The notes: generated from the sequence alone by a model not told the origin. 35,574 nt of DNA from Methanomassiliicoccales archaeon (GCA_030593885.1 JAUVGH010000019.1:1-35574), one strand, 5' to 3'; positions 14,271 through 23,113 are shown, numbered from the stretch's first letter. Translations and numbers: made by a program.

Positions 14271-17200
14271 CTAAGAACCGGAATGGCGTTTACGCCTCTT
14301 TATCATGACGGTTTGGAGAGCTACTAACAACAAGGCCGGTAGAATGACGAATTCGAACTCGGGGATATCCCCATGGCTCGTGATATCTACATATTCAAAA
14401 GGAAGCCCCTCCCCCGGCGGAGCTCTATCATTGTTACCTGTCATGTTGTGGTCCTCGGACCAGTTTGTGGCAGCTTGTATGCCGGTATAGTCAGTAATGG
14501 AGCCGATCTCGCTTCTCAATACGGCAAAGTCGATGCAGCCAAACACGTCAGCACCTACATCCATGGTGCTAGCTCGCGCGGCACTGTCATCATCCAGGCC
14601 TGTGAGTGTGTCATACCATTCATTTCCCGTTCCTCCCCATGTGCCACTCCCAGCGAACCACTCGAGTCCATGGACAGTTCCCCCGCTACTGCCTGACATC
14701 TCAATCACCAGCCAATCATTGAGATTGTCGCCGTCAGTGTCGATGTAGATCCACCATGTGTAATTGGTTATTGTCGGTGGACCGCTGTTCTGGTAATCAG
14801 TTCTCAATCGAACATAAAGGTAGTTGGCGTCAATGTTGAAGTAGACTTCGAGAAGGTCGATACTGGGTAGTACGGCGTCATCACTATCTGTTACAATTGA
14901 TATCCAGGTCGCAGGCCAGATAGGGGCCATTGTCTTGGGGTTGACTTGCCCTCTCGAACCCTCTCCTCTTGTTATCGCTTCTGTAATATCTCCCTTAGAT
15001 GCCCAATCAGTGCTTGCGAAAACCACACCCATTTCCGATGATGATGCGCCAAGAATGACTGCGGAGATCTCTATCCTTGATGTGTCCTTGCCAACCTGGA
15101 CGGCGTCTGTGCAAAGCCATCCAGGGCTCCAGTGGCAGATCACCTTGTGTGTTACCATGCCGTAGATGCCGTTGATTCTTATCAGGTAATCAGGCTCTAC
15201 TCCGATTCCGCCTATGGGGGCCCCATCAGTATCATCGCTCTTGTTCGAATCGATGTAGATGTAGGTCACGTCCTCTCCCCCCATTCTATTCAGTCTCATC
15301 ACCGGGGGAGATGGTTGTCCTCCGCTGGACGGAGGGTGCTTGAGCCTCACCTGTGGGGCGCTCACTCCACCCAGTAGTTCGTTCTCGACCTCAAGATAGA
15401 AGTAGGTGGTGTCATCGGTGGCATCCTTGCTTACGGCGGATTCCTGGATATCAAGATCTGGATTGACAATTGGGGAAGCGTCATTATCGATCTCCTTCTG
15501 GACGGACTCCCAGTCCCCGAACCAGCCGTCGATGACCCTGTCGGTCGGTGAGTCCTCGAAGTAGGCCTTCGCACCGCTTCCTCCGATTGTGTAAGGGGTG
15601 TCGGTTATGATGTCCGCGATCGAGATCTCGATCAAGTCCCCATTCGTTGACGAGGCAGTTTCGACTGAGACCGTCCTGGTCGCCGTCGAACCTTCATCAA
15701 TGACGAAACTCCCAATCGGCTGGGCCAAGGCGCCAAATACATCGAAACTCACGCTGTCAATCTGCACATCGGCCCCCTTTGCTTCAAACGTCAATTGCAT
15801 GATATCGTTCGCACCGTTTCCAACAACAAGGTACTGGCTGAACTCTGCCTGCCTGACGAGCAATGCACCATGGGTGGGTCCAATGCTGACAGAGGAATAC
15901 GTCACACCGCCCTCCCCATCATCCGCGCAGAACATCAGCCTGAAGTCTCCGGAGAGGTCGAAGCGACCATTGGAGGCGACTTGACCTTCCAGTCTGTTTC
16001 CCGCGACATCAGCCTCTCCGATCGCGATCTGGTTCCATTTCGTGAAGTTCAATCTGTCTTGGGTATCCTCATACGCGTACATTGGAACGCTGACCACCTC
16101 TCTGGCGCCGCCAAAGATCTCTATCATGTAATCTGCGCCCAAGTCCTTGACAGTATATCCAGTGCTCGGGTTATTATCCTGGTCAAAGAAGAGGTAGAAC
16201 GAGTCGTGTCCTGTCGTATCGCCCAGAGCGGCCCCCTGGACTTCGATCAGGAACGAGAAGAACCCGTTGTCAAGAGTGTGTCCGTATCCGGTAATGGATG
16301 TATCTGGGTTGGGTCCTTGACCTTGGTCCGTGTACAGGTCCACTCCGCTCCAATCCTGGAACTGACCGTCGATCGTTATGGGTGAAACCTGCCTCTCTGC
16401 CTGAGGGACTATCCCATAGAGTCCAAGAACCAGAATCGCGAACGCGGCGGCCAAAGCAACATATCTGATCCCAGCCCTCTTGCCGGGCCCTCTTGTGATG
16501 TTCGACAGGGCCAATCCATTGGTGAAACCGTTCCCGTTAATGAGGCCGTTGACCCTTCCTCTTCCATTTACAATTCCCCTTCCGTTCACAAGTCCTTTGC
16601 CGTTGACCATTCCAGTTCCGTTTATCCTGCCCAGCCCGTTCACAAGGCCGGTTCCGTTTATCCTGCCCTTGCCGTTGACCATACCTTTCCCATTCGTGAG
16701 CCCAGATCCTTTGGCTATCTTCCGGGGAATCATTCCTATTTCCTCTTCCATCAGTTCTTCTTCGAGAATGTCCTCCGTCACCACGCCTTCATCAAGCGAC
16801 TCAAGCGGGAGTTCCTCGTCTGGTCCAACGAACTCGATTCCGCACGAAGGACAAGTATTGGACCCTAGAGGAATTGTAGAACCACACGAAGGACAGTCCT
16901 CCGCAAGCAAATCCTCTAGGGCCGCCATGGCGTCTTCCTCCTTACCGAGTTCAATGCCTGCCGCCGTCGCGCTTTCATCGACGATCTCCCGGTAGCAGGA
17001 AGCAGCCTCGTCAAGCCTGCCTAGTTTAGAAAACAACTCTGCCTTGGCAATCCAAGCGCTCTTCATTTCGGGCCGGATTGTCAACGCCCTGTCATACGAT
17101 TTCAAAGCCTCCTCGTAATTCTCCATCTTCCTAAGGATACCTCCTCTGGCTATCCACAGTTCTGCATCCTTGGGGTTCTCCAGAAGCTTCATATCAAACA

Positions 17201-17957
17201 ATGAAAGTGATGATTTCTCCTCGCCCACCTTCTCCATCTCTGCGATGAACGCTTGGTCCTGGACCACTCTCTCGAAGGCCGTGCCGCACTCCGAGCAATC
17301 CGTGTCATATGCACTTACGATGGTCCTGCAGACCGGGCACTCGAACTCCTCCTCCATCGACTCCTCGAGCAACCTTTGGCTCTCCACCGGCTCGACGTAC
17401 ATCATCTGGAGAGCTTCCTTGATGGATTTGGCCGTCCTCATCCCTATCTGTCGCACCTTGGCGAGTTCTTCCACCGTGGATTTGGTGAGTTTGTTCAGCG
17501 AGCTGTAACCCGCCTTACAGAGGACCTCTGCCCTGAGCCTGCCGACCCCCGGGATCTTCATGATCTCCTGGACATCCTCTTCCACGTATTCGCCGACGAT
17601 CTTCCTCGGCCTCCTGCGGCGCTCAACCTCGGGCGCAATCTCCTCCAAACCCTCCACCGCGAAGCTTGAACCGCACGATGGACATTCCTTGGCATCTGGG
17701 TCAACGAACGCACCGCACATCGGGCATCCGAATTTCTCCCCCTCCGGTATTATGTCATGGAATGAATACGTCTCGTGACAATCCCCACATTCAAAAACTA
17801 TCTTTGCCGAGCGCTCACAGACGGGACACTTCTCCGCCTCCTGAACGGGTTGAAGTCCCTCTCTCACCGTCTTGACACCGCATGATCCGCACTCGATGAG
17901 AGGCAGTAGCTTACCGTTGCAAGAAGGGCATGAGCCCTCCCTCTGTTCGTCCTCCAT
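14271..17957 (-). CDS. 1228-residue zinc-ribbon/HhH/TPR membrane protein with NG repeats and extracellular modules
   Basis: No named family covers this protein. Cytoplasmic part: three zinc ribbons (CxxC pairs at about 10/23, 44/57 and 78/92), a double helix-hairpin-helix DNA-binding-like region (130-185, IPGVGRLRAEVLCKAGY), a fourth zinc ribbon (207/221), two TPRs (about 260-325) and a fifth ribbon (355/369). A hexapeptide repeat follows, (V/I)NGxGx, about eleven copies (421-487). One membrane helix (about 498-517) then leads to an extracellular half with three beta modules that look CBM9- or DOMON-like (starting near 525 with ITIDGQFQDW, near 807 with VIDGWFGDW, and near 1030). The C-terminus is IPEFEFVILP, a hydrophobic helix and KRRKRH, resembling a PEF-CTERM sorting tail. 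The ATG overlaps the upstream TPR gene's stop (TGATG), so translation is coupled. The domain names are from visible motifs; the function is unknown. Confidence 0.85.
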   Translation of the reverse strand: MEDEQREGSCPSCNGKLLPLIECGSCGVKTVREGLQPVQEAEKCPVCERSAKIVFECGDCHETYSFHDIIPEGEKFGCPMCGAFVDPDAKECPSCGSSFAVEGLEEIAPEVERRRRPRKIVGEYVEEDVQEIMKIPGVGRLRAEVLCKAGYSSLNKLTKSTVEELAKVRQIGMRTAKSIKEALQMMYVEPVESQRLLEESMEEEFECPVCRTIVSAYDTDCSECGTAFERVVQDQAFIAEMEKVGEEKSSLSLFDMKLLENPKDAELWIARGGILRKMENYEEALKSYDRALTIRPEMKSAWIAKAELFSKLGRLDEAASCYREIVDESATAAGIELGKEEDAMAALEDLLAEDCPSCGSTIPLGSNTCPSCGIEFVGPDEELPLESLDEGVVTEDILEEELMEEEIGMIPRKIAKGSGLTNGKGMVNGKGRINGTGLVNGLGRINGTGMVNGKGLVNGRGIVNGRGRVNGLINGNGFTNGLALSNITRGPGKRAGIRYVALAAAFAILVLGLYGIVPQAERQVSPITIDGQFQDWSGVDLYTDQGQGPNPDTSITGYGHTLDNGFFSFLIEVQGAALGDTTGHDSFYLFFDQDNNPSTGYTVKDLGADYMIEIFGGAREVVSVPMYAYEDTQDRLNFTKWNQIAIGEADVAGNRLEGQVASNGRFDLSGDFRLMFCADDGEGGVTYSSVSIGPTHGALLVRQAEFSQYLVVGNGANDIMQLTFEAKGADVQIDSVSFDVFGALAQPIGSFVIDEGSTATRTVSVETASSTNGDLIEISIADIITDTPYTIGGSGAKAYFEDSPTDRVIDGWFGDWESVQKEIDNDASPIVNPDLDIQESAVSKDATDDTTYFYLEVENELLGGVSAPQVRLKHPPSSGGQPSPPVMRLNRMGGEDVTYIYIDSNKSDDTDGAPIGGIGVEPDYLIRINGIYGMVTHKVICHWSPGWLCTDAVQVGKDTSRIEISAVILGASSSEMGVVFASTDWASKGDITEAITRGEGSRGQVNPKTMAPIWPATWISIVTDSDDAVLPSIDLLEVYFNIDANYLYVRLRTDYQNSGPPTITNYTWWIYIDTDGDNLNDWLVIEMSGSSGGTVHGLEWFAGSGTWGGTGNEWYDTLTGLDDDSAARASTMDVGADVFGCIDFAVLRSEIGSITDYTGIQAATNWSEDHNMTGNNDRAPPGEGLPFEYVDITSHGDIPEFEFVILPALLLVALQTVMIKRRKRHSGS
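16497..16697 (-). repeat. Tandem (V/I)NGxGx hexapeptide-coding repeat
   Basis: Roughly eleven degenerate 18-base units encode (V/I/T)NG(K/T/L/R)G(M/R/L/I), with one four-residue unit near the end. Codons vary between units although the peptide pattern holds, which argues for selection on the peptide rather than recent DNA duplication. The repeat lies between the fifth zinc ribbon and the membrane helix. Confidence 0.85.
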
Positions 17958-18655
17958 CAATCTTCTCCCCCGGACTCAGCCTGTGCCTCTTCCCGAGCCT
18001 TCTTGGCCTTCTCGAAACCCGGGTCGAGCGACAGTGCTTTGTCGAAGTTGTATATCGCGTTGTCCGCCTTGCCCTGCTCAAGCAATGCCTGCCCTTTCTG
18101 GAACCATGCCATCACGAAATCCGGTCTTTCTTTCAGAACGTGGTTGTAGCATTTCATGGCCTCTTCCCATCTCTTCATCTTCATCAGTGTAGCGCCCTTG
18201 TTGTTCCACGCCATCACGTACGAGTCATCGATCTGCAATGCTGCGTCGAAGCACTCCAATGCATCCTCCGTTTTCCCTGCTTTGGCCAGCAGTCTTCCCT
18301 TGTTCACCCAGGCAATCTCGTGCTCAGGATTGATGTCCAATGCCCTGTCGAAGCACTTGAGAGACTTGGACATCTTGCCCATTCTGTACAGCACCACCCC
18401 CTTGTTCACCCAGGCGTCTGAGTATTCTGGTCGGAGCTTCAGGGCCTTATTGTGGCATTTGACGGCTTCCAGATACTTACCAGCTCTTTCGAGCAACAGT
18501 CCCTTGTTGTTCCATCCGATCGCGTTCTCTGGGTTGTCCTGGATCGCCTGATTGTAGTACTGCATCGCATTCGCATACTCCCCCTTCCGATAGAGTGCAT
18601 TACCTTTCACTATGCGATGGTTTGCTCTAGCTCTGATTCGAGCATTTCCAGTCAT
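17957..18655 (-). CDS. TPR-repeat protein, partner of the 1228-residue protein
   Basis: A 232-residue soluble protein consisting almost entirely of about six consecutive TPRs of the YNQAIQDNPENAIGWNNKG type (from about residue 20 to 220), a superhelical protein-binding scaffold. The start is the ATG at 18655, with GGTGGAG seven bases upstream and a TATA box about 50 bases away; a TTG 13 codons earlier is in frame but would lie too near the promoter. Its TGA overlaps the ATG of the large membrane protein by one base, and that protein also has TPRs and zinc ribbons, so the two are likely to work together. First gene of the operon that ends with polB. Confidence 0.9.
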   Translation of the reverse strand: MTGNARIRARANHRIVKGNALYRKGEYANAMQYYNQAIQDNPENAIGWNNKGLLLERAGKYLEAVKCHNKALKLRPEYSDAWVNKGVVLYRMGKMSKSLKCFDRALDINPEHEIAWVNKGRLLAKAGKTEDALECFDAALQIDDSYVMAWNNKGATLMKMKRWEEAMKCYNHVLKERPDFVMAWFQKGQALLEQGKADNAIYNFDKALSLDPGFEKAKKAREEAQAESGGED

Positions 18656-18700
18656 GCGGCAGGCTCCACCCTTAGATTCGAGAAAAAAAGACAACTTGAC

Positions 18701-18711
18701 CTTATATAATT
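18701..18711 (-). promoter_or_regulatory. TATA box of the TPR-to-polB operon
   Basis: Minus strand ATTATATAAG is a strong TATA element about 50 bases before the TPR ATG and the only clear promoter seen for the four-gene run down to polB. Confidence 0.6.
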
Positions 18712-18760
18712 GTCGATACCCCTATTATCAAGGGAAATAAGACAATTTTCCGGCAACAGG

Positions 18761-18769
18761 ATTATTAAT
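18761..18769 (+). promoter_or_regulatory. TATA box for phosphopantoate--beta-alanine ligase
   Basis: ATTATTAAT is about 28 bases before the ATG at 18794, indicating a leaderless transcript and deciding that start over in-frame codons further upstream. Confidence 0.5.
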
Positions 18770-18793
18770 CGGCGACTTATTGGACTTCTCAAG

Positions 18794-19540
18794 ATGAAGA
18801 TCCCAAAAAGCCATCCAAGATACCGCTCGCTCAATACGAGAGAGAAGCTGGTGGAAGCGTGTGAAGAAGGGATCCTGGCCGTTCAAGGGCTCATCGCTCA
18901 TGGTCGTGGTGAGTCATTTGATTATCTACTGGGCGAGAGAACAATCCCTCCTGCAGATATTGCAGAGGAAATGGCAGCTGCGGTGTTGCTTAACAGCGAG
19001 CGTCCCGTGTTGTCGGTGAACGGGAACGTGGCCGTTCTTGCTGGCGAGGAAGTTGTGGCACTGGCACAGACCGTTCCCTGTCAGGTCGAGGTAAACGTCT
19101 TCCACCGGACCGAGGGAAGGGTGTCCAAGATAGTGGACCGCATGAGGCAGTTCTCGGATATCCAAATACTCGGTGAGAACGCGAACGCCATGATTCCCGG
19201 CCTCGATCAACCCAGGGGTCTCTGCGAACGGGATGGCATCTTCTCAGCTGACACCGTCCTTGTCGCGTTGGAGGATGGGGATAGGACGGAGGCGCTGGTC
19301 GAAATGGGGAAGACGGTCCTAGCCATCGACCTCAACCCTCTCTGCAGGACCTCCAGGAAGGCAACTGTAACGGTCGTGGACGAGGTCACCAGGGCCATAC
19401 CCAGGATCACTGATTATGTCAAGACATTGAAGACCGACAGGAATGGCATACAGAGAATCTTGGACGCTTTTGACAACAAGAAGAACCTTCAGGACGCAAT
19501 CCAACATATCTGCGAATCGCTCGAGAGGCTGGGTTTCTAG
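18794..19540 (+). CDS. 4-phosphopantoate--beta-alanine ligase (archaeal phosphopantothenate synthetase)
   Basis: A 248-residue enzyme of the archaeal CoA pathway. It condenses 4-phosphopantoate with beta-alanine using ATP to give 4-phosphopantothenate, replacing the bacterial PanC/PanK order. Family hallmarks are the N-terminal IPKSHPRYRSL, GLIAHGRGESFDYLLGER, PVLSVNGNVAVL, the EVNVFHRTEGR segment and VLVALEDGDRTEALVEMGK followed by AIDLNPLCRT. Length is close to the usual 250-260. The ATG at 18794 matches a leaderless start. It is divergent from the TPR/polB operon and convergent with a 70-residue gene whose stop overlaps its own by four bases. Partner pantoate kinase is not in the window. 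Confidence 0.93.
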   Translation: MKIPKSHPRYRSLNTREKLVEACEEGILAVQGLIAHGRGESFDYLLGERTIPPADIAEEMAAAVLLNSERPVLSVNGNVAVLAGEEVVALAQTVPCQVEVNVFHRTEGRVSKIVDRMRQFSDIQILGENANAMIPGLDQPRGLCERDGIFSADTVLVALEDGDRTEALVEMGKTVLAIDLNPLCRTSRKATVTVVDEVTRAIPRITDYVKTLKTDRNGIQRILDAFDNKKNLQDAIQHICESLERLGF

Positions 19541-19749
19541 TCCACAATCAGCTCGACCAGGTCTTCCTTGGGCTCCACCTTCTTCCCAGGCGTCATCGGC
19601 TGGCCCCAGGCCTTGATTATCTCCGGAACGCCTTTCTTTCCCGTGTTGGCAAGGATGAACCCGAAAAGCTGGTGGTCCTCCATGTTCTCAATAATCTTCT
19701 CGGCCATTTCCTGCAGCTTCTCTCTCCTTTCATCCTTTTTTTTCGCCAT
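19537..19749 (-). CDS. Conserved-looking 70-residue soluble protein
   Basis: A small charged protein: a lysine/glutamate-rich N-terminal helix (about 1-24), a hydrophobic core segment (HQLFGFILANTG, 27-38) and a proline-containing C-terminus (EIIKAWGQPMTPGKKVEP). No family recognised. A TATA box 25-35 bases upstream and a good ATG support it as a real gene. It is convergent with the phosphopantoate--beta-alanine ligase gene, stop codons overlapping as CTAG, and divergent from pyrG. A role in translation or as an adaptor is possible but unsupported. Confidence 0.7.
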   Translation of the reverse strand: MAKKKDERREKLQEMAEKIIENMEDHQLFGFILANTGKKGVPEIIKAWGQPMTPGKKVEPKEDLVELIVD

Positions 19750-19773
19750 GCTCTCACCGATTAATCGTTCTTC

Positions 19774-19784
19774 GGATATATGAT
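19774..19784 (-). promoter_or_regulatory. TATA box for the 70-residue gene
   Basis: Minus strand ATCATATATCC lies about 28 bases before the ATG at 19749. Confidence 0.5.
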
Positions 19785-19851
19785 ATTATTTCCTCGTCGG
19801 ATTCTGTCTACATCTCACTGTTCTGCGGCACTCCTAGATTCCACAGACATA

Positions 19852-19863
19852 ATCTTTAAATCG
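19852..19863 (+). promoter_or_regulatory. TATA box for pyrG
   Basis: ATCTTTAAATCG lies about 37 bases before the ATG, giving a short leader that includes the GTGAGG ribosome site. Confidence 0.55.
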
Positions 19864-19894
19864 ATTGTGACCGTTTTCCTTCTCCCGTGAGGCA

Positions 19895-21505
19895 ATGAAG
19901 TATGTAATAGTCACGGGGGGTGTTTTGTCAGGCTTGGGAAAGGGCATAACAACTTCTTCCCTGGGTATGCTGCTGAAGGCGAGGGGTTTGAAGACCACAG
20001 CAGTTAAGATCGATCCCTATCTGAATTGCGATGCGGGCACAATGAATCCGTTCCAACACGGCGAAGTATTCGTTTTGGACGACGGCAGCGAGGTCGACCT
20101 GGACCTCGGGAACTACGAACGTTTCTTGGATGCGAACCTCAGGTCCGACCACAACATCACGACCGGAAAGGCATACCGCGAGGTGATAATGAAGGAGAGA
20201 AGGGGCGACTATCTTGGCCAGACCGTTCAGATAATCCCGCACATCACCGACGAGATCAAGAAGGAGATCGTGGAGGTGGGCGAAAAGGATGAGGCCGACG
20301 TTGTCCTCGTGGAGCTTGGAGGAACAGTTGGGGACATCGAATCCATGCCTTTTCTGGAGGCGGTACGGCAGCTGTCCATGGATGTGGGCAGGGAGAACTG
20401 CGTCTTCCTGCACACCACATTGGTGCCCATCATGGGAGTGGTCGGTGAGCAGAAGACAAAACCGACACAGCATTCTGTCAAGGAACTGAGGGCGGTTGGC
20501 ATCAAACCCGATGCGATCATAGCCAGGGGCGAGAGGCCTCTCCTTGACTCCATAAAAGAGAAAATCGCCTTGTTCTGCGACGTTCCTGTTGAAGGTGTAA
20601 TAAGTGCACCCGACGCGATATCGATCTACCAAGTTCCCATAATCCTCGAGGAACAGGGACTCACGGATCTGATTGTGGATCATTTCAATATAGGGTCCAA
20701 GGGAGAGGACCTTACCCGCTGGAAAGGTTTCCTGGACAAAATGACCAATCCTATAGGAGAGGTCAACATCTCTATCGTGGGGAAGTACACACACCTCATG
20801 GATTCGTACATCAGCCACCTGGAAGCGTTCCATCACTGCGCCTCAGAGACCCAGAACAAAGTCAACATCGTCTGGGTGGAGGCCGAGGACCTGGAGAAAG
20901 GCGATCCCAAGATGGTATTCAAGGATGTGCACGGCATCCTTGTTCCCGGAGGGTTCGGTGAAAGGGGAATCGAGGGTAAGATCATCGCGATCAACCATGC
21001 GAGGGAGACCGGGATTCCATATCTGGGAACATGCCTGGGATTCCAGCTTCTGGTCGTGGAGTTCTGCAGGAACGCGCTGGGTCTTACGGACGCCAACAGC
21101 TCAGAGTTCAATCCGGATGCCGGACATCCCGTCGTAGATCTTCTGCCTGAACAGATTGGATTGGAGGACAAGGGCGCTACCATGCGTCTCGGGTCGCACG
21201 AGGTGATTGTTAGCGAAGGGTCCATGGCCCATGAGATGTACGGCTCCACAAAGGTACTTGAGAGGCACAGGCACAGGTTCGAGGTCAATCCCGAATACAT
21301 CGACAGGATCGAGGCAGCAGGGTTGAAGTTCACCGGAAGGTCCAAGGACGGCAGGAGGATGGAGATCGCCGAGCTTGAGGGCCACAGATATCTCACCGCA
21401 TCCCAGTTCCATCCAGAGTTCAAATCCCGACCGCTCAGACCATCCATTCTTCACCTGGGTCTGGTCAAGGCCGCGATCGATCACAGAGATGGCAAAGATT
21501 TTTAG
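19895..21505 (+). CDS. pyrG: CTP synthase
   Basis: A 536-residue glutamine-dependent CTP synthase, converting UTP to CTP with ATP and ammonia from glutamine. The N-terminal synthase domain (1-about 270) opens with [12 protein letters not shown] and contains [13 protein letters not shown] and [10 protein letters not shown], all conserved. The C-terminal class I glutaminase domain has the oxyanion loop PGGFGERG (351-358), the nucleophile in GTCLGFQ (C380) and the HPEF dyad (H506, E508). All key residues are present, so the enzyme should be fully active. It heads a plus-strand run with aIF2-beta, a presenilin-type protease and a phosphodiesterase. Confidence 0.98.
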   Translation: MKYVIVTGGVLSGLGKGITTSSLGMLLKARGLKTTAVKIDPYLNCDAGTMNPFQHGEVFVLDDGSEVDLDLGNYERFLDANLRSDHNITTGKAYREVIMKERRGDYLGQTVQIIPHITDEIKKEIVEVGEKDEADVVLVELGGTVGDIESMPFLEAVRQLSMDVGRENCVFLHTTLVPIMGVVGEQKTKPTQHSVKELRAVGIKPDAIIARGERPLLDSIKEKIALFCDVPVEGVISAPDAISIYQVPIILEEQGLTDLIVDHFNIGSKGEDLTRWKGFLDKMTNPIGEVNISIVGKYTHLMDSYISHLEAFHHCASETQNKVNIVWVEAEDLEKGDPKMVFKDVHGILVPGGFGERGIEGKIIAINHARETGIPYLGTCLGFQLLVVEFCRNALGLTDANSSEFNPDAGHPVVDLLPEQIGLEDKGATMRLGSHEVIVSEGSMAHEMYGSTKVLERHRHRFEVNPEYIDRIEAAGLKFTGRSKDGRRMEIAELEGHRYLTASQFHPEFKSRPLRPSILHLGLVKAAIDHRDGKDF

Positions 21506-21532
21506 CATAAGCAATCCTTTTGCGTGGACATA

Positions 21533-22153
21533 ATGGCCGATCAAGATTATGCAAGCCTCTTGAAGAGGGCAAAAGAGAAGCTTCCAGAGAAGGTCGCAAC
21601 ACATGAGAGGTTCACCATCCCTGAAGTCGTTGTCTTTCTGGAAGGCAAGACGACCGTCCTCAGGAACTTCGAGGACATCGTGCACGCCGTGAACCGGGAG
21701 AACCAGCACGTCCTGGCCTATCTGCTTCGTGAGTTAGGAACCGCGGGGACCATCGACGGAAGGAGGGCCGTGTTCAAAGGCAGGGTCTCTCCTACCCAGA
21801 TCGAGGACAGGATCAAGGGCTACGTCGATACCTACGTTCTGTGTTCAGAGTGCAAGAGGCCGGATACCCGGATCGAGAAGGATGGCAGGATCACCATCCT
21901 CGAATGCGATGCCTGTGGCGCACACCGCCCCGTGGCCGTGAGGAAAGGAAGCAAACCGATTCGGGAGAAGGCTCTGGAAGAAGGCAAGGTCTACGAGGTC
22001 ATCATTCAGGATATCGGCCGGAAAGGGGATGGGATAGCGAAGGTCGGCGGTTACACGATTTTCGTTGCTGGGACTGCCAAAGGGGCGACCGTCAAGGCAG
22101 AGATCGAGAAGATCGCTGGGAAGATCGCCTTTGCAAGGGTCGTAAGGGAGTAG
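21533..22153 (+). CDS. eif2b: Translation initiation factor aIF2 beta with TRAM domain
   Basis: A 206-residue beta subunit of the archaeal initiation factor that brings Met-tRNAi to the small subunit. It has the helical N-terminal region, the central alpha-beta domain (about 20-95) and the C4 zinc ribbon with C104-C107 and C125-C128. An additional TRAM domain (about 145-204, YEVIIQDIGRKGDGIAKV) is present, an RNA-binding fold fused to aIF2-beta in several euryarchaeal lineages. The start is the ATG at 21533; a GTG three codons earlier has no better ribosome site. The presenilin-type gene starts one base after its stop. Confidence 0.93.
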   Translation: MADQDYASLLKRAKEKLPEKVATHERFTIPEVVVFLEGKTTVLRNFEDIVHAVNRENQHVLAYLLRELGTAGTIDGRRAVFKGRVSPTQIEDRIKGYVDTYVLCSECKRPDTRIEKDGRITILECDACGAHRPVAVRKGSKPIREKALEEGKVYEVIIQDIGRKGDGIAKVGGYTIFVAGTAKGATVKAEIEKIAGKIAFARVVRE

Positions 22154-22154
22154 G

Positions 22155-23105
22155 ATGAAGAGTAACATCTCTTCAGTTGCAGCCATGGCAGGACTCATGG
22201 TCATTGCTCAGGCCATCGCGCTTCTCATGGCCATTCCGTTCATCGAGGCCGAGCTCCAGGTATTCGAAGATCCTGAGGACGTGGCAACCCCCATCTGGTA
22301 CTTCCTATTGATAATACTCGTAACGGCCGTCATCCTATTGATGGTCAAGCTCAGGAGGAGGAACATCCTCAAACACGTGATCCTCTTCGCCTTCGGCCTC
22401 ACTCTTTTCATGGTGTTCGACATTCTCTTCTTATTGGCCTTGAGCCAGATTACCTCGGACATCTCGGTAATATCTTGGGTTTCGTTCATCTCCGCACTAG
22501 TGGTTGCCGCTGGCTTGACATTCCTGCTGTACAGATTCCCCGAATGGTATGTGGTCGATTTCGTGGGCGTGTTCGTTGCCGCTGCCGTGGCATCCATTCT
22601 GGGGATCTCCCTCGCCATTCTACCTGTTTTTGTTCTGCTGATAATCCTGGCCCTCTACGACGCCGTCGCAGTCTACAAGACCAAACACATGATAACCCTG
22701 GCCGACGCCGTCACCATGGAGAGACTTCCGGTACTTCTGGTGGTTCCAACAAGCAAGGGCTACTCGTTCCTGAAACAGAAGAGCATCAAGGAGCAGATTG
22801 AAAAGAAGGAGAAAAGGGACGCGGTCTTCATGGGGCTGGGGGACATATCCATACCTACGGTCCTGGCAGTTTCAGCCTTTGCGTATCTTCCTGGCAAGGA
22901 CGGGCTTTTCACATTCTCTCACGTTCTTGTCGCCATTGTCACGCTTGTGGGCTGTATGATCGGATACCTCATCCTCATGCGGTTCGTGATGAAGGGCAAT
23001 CCTCATGCCGGACTCCCTCTTCTGAACGGAGGGGCGATCGCCGGCTACCTTCTTTCCTATCTGATATTCTTCCCCGGCGACTTCACATTCGGGTTCATCT
23101 TGTGA
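22155..23105 (+). CDS. Presenilin/signal-peptide-peptidase family (A22) intramembrane aspartyl protease
   Basis: A 316-residue protein with about nine membrane helices. It carries the two catalytic aspartates of family A22 in their motifs: YD at 168-169 (ALYDAVAVYKTKHM) and GLGD at 227-230. The C-terminal PAL region is represented by GLPLLNGG (about 286-293). A long charged loop with many lysines (about 200-222) separates the catalytic helices, as in other archaeal homologues. It should cleave membrane-spanning substrates such as signal-peptide remnants. It is translationally coupled to aIF2-beta and followed eight bases later by a phosphodiesterase. Physiological substrate unknown. Confidence 0.9.
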   Translation: MKSNISSVAAMAGLMVIAQAIALLMAIPFIEAELQVFEDPEDVATPIWYFLLIILVTAVILLMVKLRRRNILKHVILFAFGLTLFMVFDILFLLALSQITSDISVISWVSFISALVVAAGLTFLLYRFPEWYVVDFVGVFVAAAVASILGISLAILPVFVLLIILALYDAVAVYKTKHMITLADAVTMERLPVLLVVPTSKGYSFLKQKSIKEQIEKKEKRDAVFMGLGDISIPTVLAVSAFAYLPGKDGLFTFSHVLVAIVTLVGCMIGYLILMRFVMKGNPHAGLPLLNGGAIAGYLLSYLIFFPGDFTFGFIL

Positions 23106-23113
23106 GGCTTTGA

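Noticed and set aside
19928-20836. 302-codon minus-strand frame opposite pyrG
   Set aside because: Long because the codon bias of pyrG removes stops on the other strand; no promoter or ribosome site.
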